Shown: positions 11,781 through 25,034, numbered from the stretch's first letter. The stretch: 64,000 bases of DNA from Arctopsyche grandis (GCF_051622035.1 NC_135358.1:9961001-10025000); one strand, 5' to 3'. A program made the numbers and translations. The notes: generated by a model from the sequence alone, not told the origin.

Positions 11781-12836
11781 ATGAGCTTTTGTGTGGATGT
11801 CATATCAGAAGACTCTTTCTACGAGAATTTGGTATTAGGAGTAACAAAGTCATTAGGTAAATTATTTTTTACAAAAATTTTAAAATTTCAAATTTATTCA
11901 AAACATTTAAAGTTAACAATTATTCAGAGTCAAATCAGAGAGTTGCTAATGTTATTGTGGAACGTCGACTGCCCGTAGATAGGGTAGCTCTTTCGTCATG
12001 GGAACAACGTCACTCTGTATCACTACCTGATGATATAAGACAGTTTTATTTATCAACGGATGGCTTTAGATTAAAGTGGAGTTTTCAATATTCAAGTTAG
12101 TATTGGAAGAAATATCAGAGGGTAATTTATAATACGGTTAAAGTCTGTTTTATATAATTTAGATGAAGAGTCACTGCCTGTTGGAAAAATCAATATCAAT
12201 TCTTTAAGCGATTTAACTCTTTTACAAAACTCAAAAGAATTACTCGATAATTTGCCGAATAATCAAATTAATGCAACCGACAAATCGTCTCAAATAGGGA
12301 TTAAAAGTAAAATATTTGAATTGGACGAATATAAAGGAAGTGGAAAGGTATTATGTACATTTAGTATGAAAGTAATTTGATATGTTGTTTTATAAACCTT
12401 ATAATTCTGTACATATATATATAATATTTACATCGTAGGTTTGTTTAATTCACTCTGAAAATGCATGGTCAATTTGGCTGCTTGATATTGAAGGAGGATG
12501 GACATGGTTGGCTGATACATTTGTGTATTATTTTCGAATGGCTTTAGTTCACCAAGGTCTACCAGGATGGCAAGCAATGTTTTCAAAGATCGGTTTAGCA
12601 CCATGGGCAGAGGTAGTATCATTATATTTAAAGTAGATATGAATAAATAATTTAAGCAATGTTAGAATTTTTAGCAACTTGTTTTACTGATGGCACCACA
12701 TTTGCTGATGGAAAAAGGAGAAAAAAACAGTCGACTTGTGGGATCTACAAACAACGACGCTCCTCTAAATCACATTGACCCTAGTATTTTTAAGGTGCCA
12801 GTGAAACATTCAACACGTGTAACAAATACAAAATAA
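11781..12836 (+). CDS. TPGS2: Tubulin polyglutamylase complex subunit 2
   Basis: Five exons: 11781-11856, 11928-12095, 12163-12347, 12439-12612, 12675-12836 (TAA). They total 765 nt (254 aa); human TPGS2 is about 300 aa, the difference being its low-complexity tail. Diagnostic matches to TPGS2 (C18orf10) are LSSWEQRHSVSLPDDIRQFY, STDGFRLKWSF, VGKININSLSDLTLLQ, the IFELDEYKGSGKVCLIH block, then WLADTFVYYFRMALVHQGLP and LDPS-like HIDPSIF near the C-terminus. TPGS2 is a non-catalytic subunit of the TTLL1 polyglutamylase complex, which adds glutamate chains to tubulin in cilia, flagella and neurons. Another in-frame ATG at 11682 would add 33 residues; I prefer 11781 because the human N-terminus before the LVLGVTKSL-like helix is short. 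Its 3' end faces varicose. Confidence 0.93.
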
Positions 12837-13771
12837 TGGATTTATGTATTCTTCATTTATTTGTCAACATAAACATTTTTATAATCAATCATTTTGTATC
12901 AAAGCATGTATAATAAATTTAGCCCTTGATGCAATATAAAGTTTTGCTACTTTTTTTAATGATTTTTTTATGCATTTACAAAACATGGTAATATTTTTTC
13001 ATTTAAAAAAAATTGCACTGTTTTAAATGTAAAGTTTAACATACATTTTAGACGAATATTCAAAAAGCTGGTAAAATGAAATTCATTATATCACATAATA
13101 ACAAGCAATATAAAAACGTTAATATGATTAAAATGTGTATAAATATTTATATCATTATTTTCATTTAAACATTTAAATATCAACAAACTTTAAATGGCAA
13201 AAGACACAAGTCTTTATATAATGAACTAATAAAAAGATAAAACTGTAGATATTATAAAATAATTATACTTAATTAACATATAGCAGATCTTTAAATGGAC
13301 GGAATAAGACAATAAAAACTAATATCTAAATATTTCGAGTAACTAACAGACTTCAAACTTAACACAAAAATCTAATTAGATATAGAAAATTAATTGCGAA
13401 ACAATTTATTTCTACGGTAGTAATAATCCCCCGAGTAATGATTAAAACAAATACAGCAAATAATTGCAAGAGCAACTAAAATAAATTTTGAACACAGGAT
13501 GGATAATAATAAATCTACAAAAGATTATGCTCCTCGTATTCAATACTAATTATATTATAATATATGGAATGATGGCCCATTTAAAACATATTAAATATTT
13601 TACGTTATTATTTTTCTTCAAAAGGAATAACATTGTACATATGTATAAAAAAAGAAAATGTAGATTCATAATACAATATTGGTATAATGTGTAACGGTGA
13701 AAAAATACACAAAACAGTCTTGTCAAAATATAATAATTATACTAAATTTCGATTTAGTACCAACAATTTAT
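12837..13771. other. Convergent 3' UTR interval between TPGS2 and varicose
   Basis: AT-rich sequence between two converging stop codons. It should hold both 3' UTRs; AATAAA-type signals for TPGS2 occur near 12910. No further exon or RNA gene is seen. Confidence 0.5.
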
Positions 13772-16700
13772 TTAATAGACCCAATTGACTGGAACCCATT
13801 GATGATCAGTGGACAGCGAATCCAAGGCTTCTACTACTCTACGAAAGGTAGCATCAAAATCTTGATTCACAATAACAAGGTCTATGTATTTTTCATATGT
13901 ACGTTGTAAGCAAGCACTTTCTTCTAAAGTAGTTCTCACATCATCGTCCTGAAATCAAATCAAAATTTTGTTAAAAAAAATTTAAATAACACAAAAATTA
14001 AAAATTAAATTGAATACTTAGAATATTTAAATCAAAATGTACCTCGTAAAGTGACGCAAGTGATTCCAAAGTACGGGCTCTGCGAGAACTGAATCGTATA
14101 GAACTTTGTCTGTCAAACTGGTAAAACAAAGAAAACATGCCAAAATAAAAATTAAAAACATGCCATGAAAAACAAAATTTAAACACAGAGAAAAAAAAAT
14201 TAAGGTAATCATAAAAAATGTATGGAAATTAAATGACACAATTTACATGCTTTTAATTTTAGCTAAATGAAATACAATTATGTTTTAATTTTTATAAAAT
14301 GAGTCTAATAAAAAATGATGATTAAATTGCGTATTACACACAGCAGATCGGTTCTTATTTTTTTTTTTTTTTGCATATTTTTATAGAATCGATTTACCGT
14401 GTTATAGGGGGGTTACAAAAAGGCACAAAATGCAATTTCCAAAATCTCGAAATGTAAATGAATTAATTTCAAAGTAAATATAATCTAGTTGATTTACACA
14501 ATTTACATAGCATACATATAAATCTATATTATATTTTGGTCTCCCTCACGGGACCGAAAGTGAAACGCCCGAAAACGCAAATATCGGAAGGCAAAGATCG
14601 AAAATCGAAAGATCTTAAGTCGAAAGATCAAAAAAAAGGGTGCATGGTACTATGTATATATAATATATATGAGTGGAATGCGGTGAAATTATCTCTCTTT
14701 TTGTCATACAGCCTTGTTTAATGTGCGCGCGCAGAATACGGAAGGAAAAGCCTGTTCCTCTTGTTCCTGTTGTATCCTGCTCGCGCAAATTAAGTGAGTA
14801 TTTACGACGAGGGGAGGGACCTTTTTTTTGTTTTTCGACTTAAGATCTTTCGATTTTCGATCTTTGCCTTCCGATATTTGCGTTTTCGGGCGTTTCACTT
14901 TCGGTCCCGTGAGGTAGACCCATTATAATTATATTACAGCTAAATTCAAACATAAGAAATTAATAATTAATAATTTAATACAAAAAAATACTCAACAGCA
15001 CATGCAGTTGAAGTAAAATATATTTAAATATACCTGTAGATTTCGGCTAGATGAATAATTGAGATTCTTCAACTGTTCCATACCGGGTGCCGCTACGAAA
15101 ACGACATACGGAAGGAATGTAGGCGAATTGTACAACAATTTTAAAAATGCCGGAGAACAATCCAATATGCACATTTTACCTAAATAAAAAATCTAATTTA
15201 AAATTGACACATTACAATTGACTTACTTAGTTACTAATTAAAAAAAAAACCATACCACTTTCAATAACTGCTCGAATTGCATCAAAATGAGTACCATACA
15301 GGTGTCCGTTATGTTCGCCATATTCTAAGAATTCGCCAATTTTGATCTCCCTTTCCATATCTTCACGTTGTCTGAACCAATACGTGTGACCGTCAACTTC
15401 CAAAGGTCTCATAGGTCGTGAAGTATCTACGAAAATAGATAACGTCATGGAAAAACATAACACATAAGTACAAAACGAATCAAAGTGTTGAAATATGTCT
15501 TACGAGGAATTATCGATCCGAATTTGGAAGGATCACTATTGATCAGTCGCTTTTTGAGCGTACGGCGGCCAACACCTTCACAACCAATAAGAACCAGAGT
15601 TTTTCTATTGAAAGGAGGCATGCGGGTTACTTCTTCGTATAGAACCAAATCAGCACCATCGAAATCACTGGCACTTCGAGATTCATAAACAAACTTTCGC
15701 TTCTTTTTAGATATCTAAAATAAAACAAGGCGAATTAAAATTGTTCTAAATTTTGCAATATTTAAGATATATGTAGGCGTCAAAATAAACTTACCCAAGT
15801 ACCACAAATGCCAATTTTATGAACGAAATCAGCTTCCGGTGGTACGAACGCCTTACGACGTTCTTCCAATTCAGGCGATGGCACCAAACCGACAACATCA
15901 GGTGTATCTAACTTACAAGCTTGCCACCAATTAGGATCTTTTCTATCAGTTATCTAAATTAAAAATAGTTGAAATCAATATCGATATATACATATAATTC
16001 ATATATGTCATAGTATTATCATTTACCTGTAAAATATCGCCTCGGTTGAAAGGCAAACCAATTTGCCTACATGGTAATAGTGAATCACCCGATGGATTGT
16101 ATTCAAACAAAGTTCTCATATAGCACTGTAATACAAAAATAAATTAGCATTATCGCACTCATAGAATTATTTTTATATTATACACAGTTATTTGTATATA
16201 TTAGTCATTGCATTGCTATGCAGATAAAGATACGTCTTATAGTTATTATACCAATCGACAGGTAATTGAAGAGTTACAACGCCCACACAGCGTTACAATT
16301 GAAAACTCATCTTATTATATGAACGTAATTTATATCCGATTATTATAGTTACCGTCAATTTATTGATTTGATTAGGCGTTGGGTGGATGTGATTGTTTGG
16401 TCCGACTTTCAATGTTATATGGTCTCCGGCACGAGCGCATTCCGCTTTCAGTTGTTCCGGAGAACTGATGGGAAATCCGTTGACTTCCAATACGACGTCA
16501 CCGGGACCCAGAAGACCTTGTTGAGCCACAGCTCCGCCAGCCAGCACCCTGGCGACCACCAATTGCCCATGCTCATCTTCGCTCACCTGAAACATTCCAC
16601 ATGAATCATAACGGTTAATAGATTGCGCAATAATATAATGTCACCTCATAGTTTGGTACAATTGAGTAATTGAAAAACAGACCTAGTGACCCTTCTACCC

Positions 16701-19700
16701 ACAATCAATTAAATGTTGACGCACTGCGTAACGCAATGCATGCAAAATTTTGATAATTTTATAACCGCTAAATTTGGCAACTATCTCACGGTATAATATT
16801 CTGGAAAAGTTGTTTTTTTTTTCAATTTTCACCCAACTGTAACGCCAAGCTATTTGGCTAGTATTTATTAAAATAAATGCTTATAAATAATGAACGAAAC
16901 TTATTGATATTATTTAAAACCTAAGCCAGTTTGGTGGTTGCGTTAATGTTAAACATCAAGAGGTTCTAGAGTACGAGCCTTGGGTTGACATTGATTGAAA
17001 ATAATCTATTGCGAGTATTTCTATAGTACTGCTTGTCAGACTTGGATATTTGCGACTCCAAGTAGATCGTTTCCTATCAGAGTTTGCAAATTTATCTGAT
17101 TTAATTGTTGAAACGGTTCCTCAGCAAAAATAGGCGAAAATCATCATACCTGCTATTTGTCACCACTATTTGAATATGATTTCAAATTTATATATGTGCA
17201 AGTTCAATACCATAGGTGTCGCTCAATGGCAACCCGTAAAGGCATAGAGATCGCTAGGGGTTCTGAGATATCTCCCTCCCCCCCTCTTATTACACTTAAA
17301 ATATTTTCCAATTATAAGAGATATTTTTTATATTAAGTATATGTATACTGTGCATACAATTTTGATAGTACTAAATCAGAAGCGTTAATAAAAATATGAA
17401 GGATATACATAAAAAAAGAATATACTATGTTAGATCAGAATAAACTTCGCAACGATACATAGTTCATATCGCTAAAATGCAATACGTATTTTTTAAAACA
17501 GGAAAAATTTGAATAAACCACTTTGTATTAAAAAAATCTGTTTTTGAAGGTCACGAGCATGAGAAGATGGAAGCTAGAATGTTCGATTGAAAACTGATTT
17601 AGACTACTGAATGGAGATGACAGCCATGCTTAGTGCATTTTCGGAAATGCGTACGTGCGCGCATTGACTTTTGTTATAGTCTGCTATATTTTGAGAAAAC
17701 ATTCAAAGTAAAACGTAATTTGCACACCAAATTCAAGGCAACCCGGCAATGATTGTTCTAGTTATAGCCAATAAGTGTAAATATAGAGATTCTCGTAAAT
17801 GTTGTTTTTAGTAAAATAATGAACGCTTTCTTATTCAAAAAGTGATTCAACTTTCATGATGTCGTATTGGATTATTATAGAAAAAATATAATAAATCCTC
17901 AAAAATACTGGGGCCCTGTCCAGGTAAGCAATTCCCCCACGTGTGCGTAAAACCTTTAGTTAAGTTCTAAATACTAATAGAAATAATGTGATAAATTTAA
18001 TAGAAAGTTTGAAGTGTATGTATATTAGAAAATTTCTATATCTCATGAATCATGATAAATGACGAATGATCACACCCACTATGATTGCAAATTTTAAAAA
18101 TAAACAGTGTTGAGTTTGTAAACAAATAACAGTATCTACGACTATGTATTACATAAATGGTAATTAAAGAATATTCCGCTGTAAAAATAAATAGTTTGTT
18201 CTATTCGATTCTATCTAGTGTCTAATTGGAATTCTTACAGTGAGACCGAGAGGTTGGTCTGGTTGTTTTCTGATTCCGACAATCTTCACGGCGTCTTTGG
18301 CCGGCATTTCGCCGTCGTCTCCAACGAACACTGAATTGTCAATAGTGTCTTCAGGAGAGCCACCGCTTGGCAGACGCGTCACCCAAATCGCACCGATCTT
18401 GTCGTGCGTGTCTATCAAAGCCTGGAAAGAGAGAAACTGTTGAGCACATATTGGGTTAAGTGTGCGAGAGGGACGGCAGTATGATGCTTACTCTGAAATG
18501 CGGTTTGGAGAGTAGGATGGCGAGTTCAGCTTGTTCTATGGTGCGTATGTTGGTGCCGCGATACTCGCTCAGCTTCTTTATCAGCTGCAGATTGTTGAGG
18601 CAGTGCGGTCTGACGAGTTTCGGAGCGTCGGTGGGGTCGTGGGCCTCCTGCGAGTTGTATTTGACAGCCAATGACACTTTGTACCAAACAGTTTATAACC
18701 AACGGCCAACACAACAGACGCCAACGGCGCGAGTGACGCAAAGCACCACGCCCCCTAACTGGCGCGCCCGGAACTTAACAATACTGTACACAGCCATATA
18801 CTGGCCGTGTCCCAATTTTTATCTTTTGTCAAAATGAGGTTTTCATGATATAAATCAATCGTTTATATTAATCATACAAAATTTTGTTCATAAAATTTTC
18901 ATAAAAAGTCTATAATCACATATAAAACCGAGAGAAATCTAATGGGCAATAAAATGAATAGTCATTTATTAATTAGATAACTGTACCGATTATATTATGC
19001 AAGCCCACTCATATGGAAAAGGGATTTAATAATTTGGCTGATAGACATTAATATGTTGTACTCGGGTCTACCTCACGGGACCGAAAGTGAAACGCCCGGA
19101 AACGTAAATATCGCAGATAAAAAAGAGGGTCTTTCCCCATGTCGTACATACTCACTTAATTTGCGCGAGCAGGATACAACAGGAACAAGAAGAACATTCT
19201 TTTCCTCCCGTATTCTGCGCGCGCACATTAAACAAGGCTGTATGACAAAAAGAGAGATAATTTCACCGCATGCCACTCATATATATTATATATACATAGT
19301 ACCATGCACCCTTTTTTTTTTGATCTTTCAACTTAAGATCTTTCGATTTTCGATCTTTGCCTTCCGATATTTGCGTTTTCGGGCGTTTTACTTTCGGTCC
19401 CGTGAGGTAGACCCGTTGTACTCATAGATTAAATTAAAAACTTTATATATGACTACGGGTAAACGGATTATTGCGCAAGTTGCGATCGCACGCACGACAA
19501 TCGTTGCAACAAAAAACGCGAATATGGAATATCTGGCACTCGAGATATCATTAGTACAATATTTCGCGTGTGTAGTAGCTTTCAATTGATGGAGTTTTTG
19601 GGTCCCAGATGATCCGTGATCGAGATTTTAGTGACGTGCGCGAGATCGCTTTTTGCGGAATAATCACCGAACCATGAGTACTACACTCACAGTTCAGCTG

Positions 19701-22239
19701 TTATATTATATTTTAGTCCAATTGTAGGCTTTTGTATTTACTATCACCATGGTTTCGAAGTTATCATTTTAATTGCCCAAATATATCTACATTTTACACC
19801 AGGTGAGTTATTGGGGTAGGTAATATAATTTTAAGTTGGTACTAAGATGAAAATATACATACATATATTTAAATATTCTAGCTTTAAAAATACCGTATTA
19901 ATAAAAGCATATATTCTTTTGGTTTTCCCGAAAGAAAGTCAATCCATGGAATATAATTTCGCTACAAACTAACTAACCAAAAATTAGAATATTAGGCATG
20001 AATCATCCATTTCGAACGTTTAAATTTTTTTTTGATTTTATCGATATAAATCTTCCTCAAAAAATTTACGTGGCAATATAAAAAAAGAACGTGGTTCTTA
20101 TTGGTAAGCTAAATGTTCTATTTCAATTTTGATTATTGGAAAACTAAATGAAATGGGATATCATATGAAATATTATTAAAAATAAGAAGTTTCTAAGAAC
20201 TCAATTTCATTGTTTATTAATTATAGAGCGATTTTATAATTGTCTTAATTAAGAACAAAGAGATTGAGTAATCTTAAGAGTATTTACCTTTACTCTGTGA
20301 TGTTTCGGGCTGTCTAATAAACCTCGTAAAAATATTTCTTCTGTATTATTTAGATTTATGACTTCTTTTACTATTTCCGGTTCTTCTTTTATTTCTGTAA
20401 AAAATAAATTGGTAAATAACAACAGCGAACATATTTCGTTTTACGTAATCTGATATTATACCGTCCCAACTGGAAAAATATGTAATATATGTATGTATAT
20501 GCATACATATGTATGTAGGTACAAGCGTATTCTAACGAAATCGGAAACTTCATCAAATACTTTCAGCACAAAACAAACAAAACTAATCGAAATCATTTTG
20601 TTATTTTACGATTCACGAATTGATACAGACATAATGTATTTATTGTATGCGATAAAACGAATCGTTTCTTTTTAACGACGAGCATTATGATCGAGAGTAA
20701 AATTTCGTCCCCATGATTGACTTTCTCCACGAACACGTGTAAAACATTAAACAAACACGAAATATGAAAAAAATTCGCATTCACCACCCACCCTTTCTCC
20801 TCCCACGCGAAACGTGAGCCGACACTTTGAATTACGACTACAAACAACGAGTGTTTTGAATGAGTTGTTATTGTCATGCAATGAAAACCGTCAACGAGAA
20901 AACCAGAACACGACCCAAATCAAATATTGTATTTTACTAGGCACGTTCCCCGTAACTCGATCGGTGCTTGCTGACAAATAGAGTGGCATTCGGCAAATAA
21001 TCCCAGATTCAATAATGAAAATACCAAAATAGAACGTTAACATATGTGAAAATGTCAGACCATTTGAACTTCATCCACTCAATACGTTCGTATGAACCCA
21101 TAAGTGAGCTACATACATACATACATATGTATGTCGATAGTCGAAACTTAAATTAGTCGCTTTACGATTTTACGCAGTATGTAAACACGAAAGGGTATTA
21201 AATCAAATCTGATCCGGAATCTAACCGTAGTATTTTGCTAAGCAAATACAATAAAACATTTACGATGCGACTAAGTCGAGTGTGAGTGAGTAAACGTGCT
21301 CGGCAAATACCACGTTTGCTCTGCGTCAATCAAACCACTAATGAAAAAAAATATTACCGAAGCGTAAACAAGGGTTGAAATATATTACAAGATTGACGAT
21401 GACTAGACGCAGTATAATAATAAAATTTATGATAAATTTTCACACCTATAGATTTATTTTTGGAAAATGAGCAACGATCTTTTGATACGCCTACCTTTGC
21501 ACGTGTACGTACATATATTATTATTCCCTTTATATTCTTCCGAGCTCATTATTTTTAGTCACGTTGCAAGCACGTGATTTCGCTCAAAATTAAAAATATT
21601 GATCGGTGACCTTTGAACTATAAAAAGAAGGAAAAATTCACTTCGTATTAATACGAAAACGAAAAATAGAACGTTGACATTTTAATTGGCTTAAGTTGAT
21701 CGTATGAAAAGATCACAGAAATAACGTTAAAAATATATATAGAGGATATAAATAAAGAGAGTTGTTTGGATATATTTATTTTTAATGCATGCGTTTCATT
21801 CCGATCTTCTTCAGCTCTTATTTTTGTATTATTTTTGAACTTGGCCAGCGATGTTACGAACAACACACATCGCGTGTCGTTTGTCCCCTGCATTGTATTC
21901 GACTTTGCATTTTCCTAACACGCACACAATGCGAAAAAGCTCACTGATGAATAATATGAAAATGGGCAATAAATACAACGGGGGGCAATTCTCCATTGTT
22001 TGATCAATACTTTTTGAACAGATTTGAAAAATCTTCGGACGAAATTTTGTTCGGGAAATTTTCAAATTTCCCTCCACTTTTACGAAGTTTTTTTTTAATG
22101 GATGAGTTGAGGGGGGTTTCAGGGATCGTGTGATAAATTCTGGAATGTACTAACCGTCTCCACGGCGACGTGCCGACGTCACGAAGTCCCGGAAGCCGCG
22201 GCTATCATTTGTGAACCTGCCCCTCCTGCGACTGATCAT
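13772..22239 (-). CDS. vari: Varicose/MPP2-MPP6 type MAGUK scaffold
   Basis: Twelve exons: 22155-22239 (tentative), 20288-20394, 18492-18647, 18239-18421, 16353-16586, 16027-16125, 15795-15953, 15504-15714, 15256-15426, 15034-15179, 14043-14117, 13772-13948; 1803 nt, 600 aa. L27 region, residues 40-120 (TEEIFLRGLLDSPKHHR, ELAILLSKPHF). PDZ, about 160-245 (DQPLGLT, VVARVLAGGAVAQQGLLGPG, DVVLEVNG). SH3, about 258-320 (FEYNPSGDSLLPCRQIGLPF, DPNWWQA). Basic HOOK, ISKKKRKF. Guanylate-kinase-like domain, about 375-590 (TLVLIGCEGVGRRTLKKRL, VDGHTYWF, FLPYVVFVAAPGMEQL). C-terminus HQWVPVNWVY, the MPP2/6 ending. The P-loop has GVGRR rather than GKS/T, so it is non-catalytic, as in other MAGUKs. In Drosophila varicose builds septate junctions. 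The first exon rests on an open frame whose phase (1) fits exon 2; evidence for its start codon is weak. Confidence 0.93.
14537..14921. mobile_element. Mutator-like MITE, copy 2
   Basis: 385 bp with nearly perfect inverted arms of about 90 bp. The left arm runs tggtctccctcacgggaccg ... aaatatcggaaggcaaag ... gatcttaagtcg, and the right arm is its inverse, ending cgtgaggtagaccc. The flanking nonamers attatattt and attataatt match at 8 of 9. Long arms and a 9-bp duplication point to the MULE class. Sits in a varicose intron. Confidence 0.8.
16920..17240 (+). repeat. tRNA-derived SINE, copy 3
   Basis: The core gactccaagtagatcgtttc, then ctatcagagtttgc and atttaattgttgaaacggtt, is at 17050-17120. 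The body runs to taggtgtcgctcaatgg near 17230. The tRNA-like head is decayed. Lies in a varicose intron. Confidence 0.65.
19064..19414. mobile_element. Mutator-like MITE, copy 3, with exact 9-bp duplication
   Basis: 351 bp, from gggtctacctcacgggaccg to cccgtgaggtagaccc, flanked on both sides by gttgtactc (19055-19063 and 19415-19423). The internal part is inverted relative to copy 2, and the left arm is shortened by an internal loss. It lies in the 1.6-kb varicose intron before the 18492-18647 exon. Confidence 0.88.
19480..19675. repeat. Dispersed repeat R2, copy 2
   Basis: Matches 11443-11630: gatcgcacgcacgacaatcg, tttttgggtcccagatgatc, gatcgagattttagtgacgt, tttttgcggaataatcacc. Confidence 0.75.
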
Positions 22240-22600
22240 TTGTCCCGAGAGTTGTTTTCCGGCGGCGGTTGATGATTTTCCGGAAAATGTGCCGATCGAG
22301 TGTGCTGAGGGGTGTCCAATGGGTAGAAAGTCAGTGACACATGTTACGTGGCACGCGACGAGGGGGCGTGTGGCACGCGGCGAGACGTCGGTGTCCCGGG
22401 TGGGAGTGGGCGTCGCGACGCTCGCTTACCGACGTTTCGAGTTGCCATATCGGAAAATTACGAGAAAAGCTCTGCGCGGAGCTTTCGCGCACAACTTTTC
22501 CGCGAAAGCTCCGCGTCGATTCCGCGAAGCTCTCGCGTCATGGCCGCTTATTTTTCGTGGAATGTGATGCGTGTTTGCCAATTTGATGTTGCTCAGACAC
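22140..22600 (-). promoter_or_regulatory. CpG-rich region, probable varicose promoter and first exon
   Basis: A CpG-rich island in otherwise AT-rich DNA. It has a CRE-like gacgtcac and an ETS-like ccggaag near 22175-22195, and a 15-bp inverted repeat cgcggagctttcgcg / cgcgaaagctccgcg around an 11-base loop near 22475-22515. The position, just upstream of the tentative varicose start, fits a promoter. The open frames on the plus strand are composition artefacts. Confidence 0.5.
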
Positions 22601-22695
22601 ACTAAAATAATACCTGATGTGTTGAAAAGTAAAATATCAGAGTTGGTATTGTGCAAAAAGTATATTATTCATTTAATATTTTTTTAATTTATCTA

Positions 22696-24565
22696 TATAC
22701 GTATTAACAATAGATGAAGTTTTGTGATCATGCAAAACTTCGAACTCGAGATTTTGACTGATTCGAACTCGGAATCGATCACTGATCAAAAAAGATGCGG
22801 TGCAAACGATCGACAAGCGCCAGACAGACTTAACCACAGATTAACGATACGTGTACCTTATGCGTGCGCACTGCTCGCACTTACACTAAGCAAAATCTAC
22901 TATGATAAACACAAACAAACAATAAATCTATTTGTTATAGTCCAAGTGTTACTCTGGTTCGTTCATGAACATACCACTTTGTTCATACACGTATATACGT
23001 ATTAACAATAGATGAAGTTTTGTGATCATGCAAAACATCGAACTCGAGATTTTGACTGATTCGAACTCGGAATCGATCACTGATCACGTTTTCATGATCT
23101 AGAAAAAAAAATATGCGGTGCAAACGATCGGCAAGCGCCAGACAGACTTAACCACAGATTAACGATACGTGTACCTTATGCGTGCGCACTGCTCGCACTT
23201 ACACTAAGCAAAATCTACTATGATAAACACAAACAAACAATAAATCTATTTGTTATAGTCCAAGTGTTACTCTGGTTCGTTCATGAACATACCACTTTGT
23301 TCATACACGTATATACGTATTAACAATAGATGAAGTTTTGTGATCATGCAAAACATCGAACTCGAGATTTTGACTGATTCGAACTCGGAATCGATCACTG
23401 ATCATGTTTTCATGATCTAGAAAAAAACGATGCGGTGCAAACGATCGACAAGCGCCAGACAGACTGAACCACAGATTAACGATACGTGTACCTTATGCGT
23501 GCGCACTGCTCGCACTTACACTAAGCAAAATCTACTATGATAAACACAAACAAACAATAAATCTATTTGTTACAGTCCAAGTGTTACTCTGGTTCGTTCA
23601 TGAACATACCACTTTTTTCATACACGTATATACGTATTAACAATAGATGAAGTTTTGTGATCATGCAAAACTTCGAACTCGAGATTTTGACTGATTCGAA
23701 CTCGGAATCGATCACTGATCACGTTTTCATGATCTAGAAAAAAACGGTGCGGTGCAAACGATCGACAAGCGCCAGACAGACTTAACCACAGATTAACGAT
23801 ACGTGTACCTTATGCGTGCGCACTATTCGCACTTACACTAAGCAAAATCTACTATGATAAACACAAACAAACAATAAATCTATTTGTTACAGTCCAAGTG
23901 TTACTCTGGTTCGTTCATGAACATACCACTTTGTTCATACACGTATATACGTATTAACAATAGATGAAGTTTTGTGATCAAGCGAAACTTCGAACTCGAG
24001 ATTTTGACTGATTCGAATTCGGAATCGATCACTGATCACGTTTTCATGATCTAGAAAAAAAAAGATGCGGTGCAAACGATCGACAAGCGCCAGACAGACT
24101 TAGCCACAGATTAACGATACGTGTACCTTATGCGTGCGCACTGCTCGCACTTACACTAAGCAAAATCTACTATGATAAACACAAACAAACAATAAATCTA
24201 TTTGTTATAGTCCAAGTGTTACTCTGGTTCGTTCATGGACATACCACTTTGTTCATACACGTATATACGTATTAACAATAGATGAAGTTTTGTGATCAAG
24301 CGAAACTTCGAACTCGAGATTTTGACTGATTCGAATTCGGAATCGATCACTGATCACGTTTTCATGATCTAGAAAAAAACGATGCGGTGCAAACGATCCA
24401 AAACGAAGACTTAGCCAAAGATTAACGATACGTGTACCTTATGCGTGCGCACTGCTCCCACTTACACTAAGCAAAATCTACTATGATAAACACAAACAAA
24501 CAATAAATCTATTTGTTACAGTCCAAGTCCAAGAACATACTAGTTTGTTCATACACGTATTATTG
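22696..24565 (+). repeat. Satellite of about 317 bp, six tandem units
   Basis: The block gtattaacaatagatgaag recurs at about 22701, 22999, 23317, 23634, 23951 and 24269, giving spacings of 298, 318, 317, 317 and 318. Units are nearly identical; the first lacks about 20 bp after its R1 block and the last is degraded at its end. Each unit holds, in order, R1 (gatgaagttttgtgatc ... gatcactgatc), a gatgcggtgcaaacgatcg block that is also the left arm of the fold-back element at 25985, and a gttatagtccaagtgttac ... gttcatgaacatacc block also seen at 8165, 10020, 25910, 55645 and 56010. Confidence 0.95.
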
Positions 24566-24862
24566 GTTTTAGTTTAAGTATTAACGGTCAAAAAAAGACT
24601 TCCATCGGGTATCGCATGAAACTTTTAATTGCTAAAGTTTTTGAGCTGTTAAATCATTTAAGATGTCAAAATGTGAAATAGGAAATCCTATGGAAACCAA
24701 ATCACAGCCTTGCTATAAATCCTGTTTCCGCTGATTTTTAAAATATTACCACCCAGGGTTCACATACATATGTATATTAGAGGATAAAGAATGGAGGATG
24801 GGACAAGCGATTGTGAATACTTAATGTTATAATATATATAAAAACGGACTGTCGCTAAATAT

Positions 24863-25010
24863 ATTTGTATATTTGTATATTTGTATATTTGTATATTTGT
24901 ATATTTGTATATTTGTATATTTGTATATTTGTATATTTGTATATTTGTATATTTGTATATTTGTATATTTGTATATTTGTATATTTGTATATTTGTATAT
25001 TTGTATATAT
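24863..25010. repeat. 8-bp microsatellite (tatatttg)n
   Basis: About 18 uninterrupted copies of tatatttg. The two overlapping reading frames of repeated YICIFV are translation artefacts. Confidence 0.97.
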
Positions 25011-25034
25011 GTGACGGACGATCAACCGTCAACC

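Noticed and set aside
18460-18837. 125-codon plus-strand open frame
   Set aside because: It is antisense to a varicose L27 exon whose coding frame and splice sites are clear on the minus strand.
22211-22605. Overlapping Arg-rich open frames in the CpG-rich region
   Set aside because: Three frames are open at once because of composition and the inverted repeat. The position fits a promoter.
22696-24565. CRISPR-like or gene-array reading of the tandem repeats
   Set aside because: Units of about 317 bp are contiguous with no variable spacers, in insect nuclear DNA. This is a satellite.
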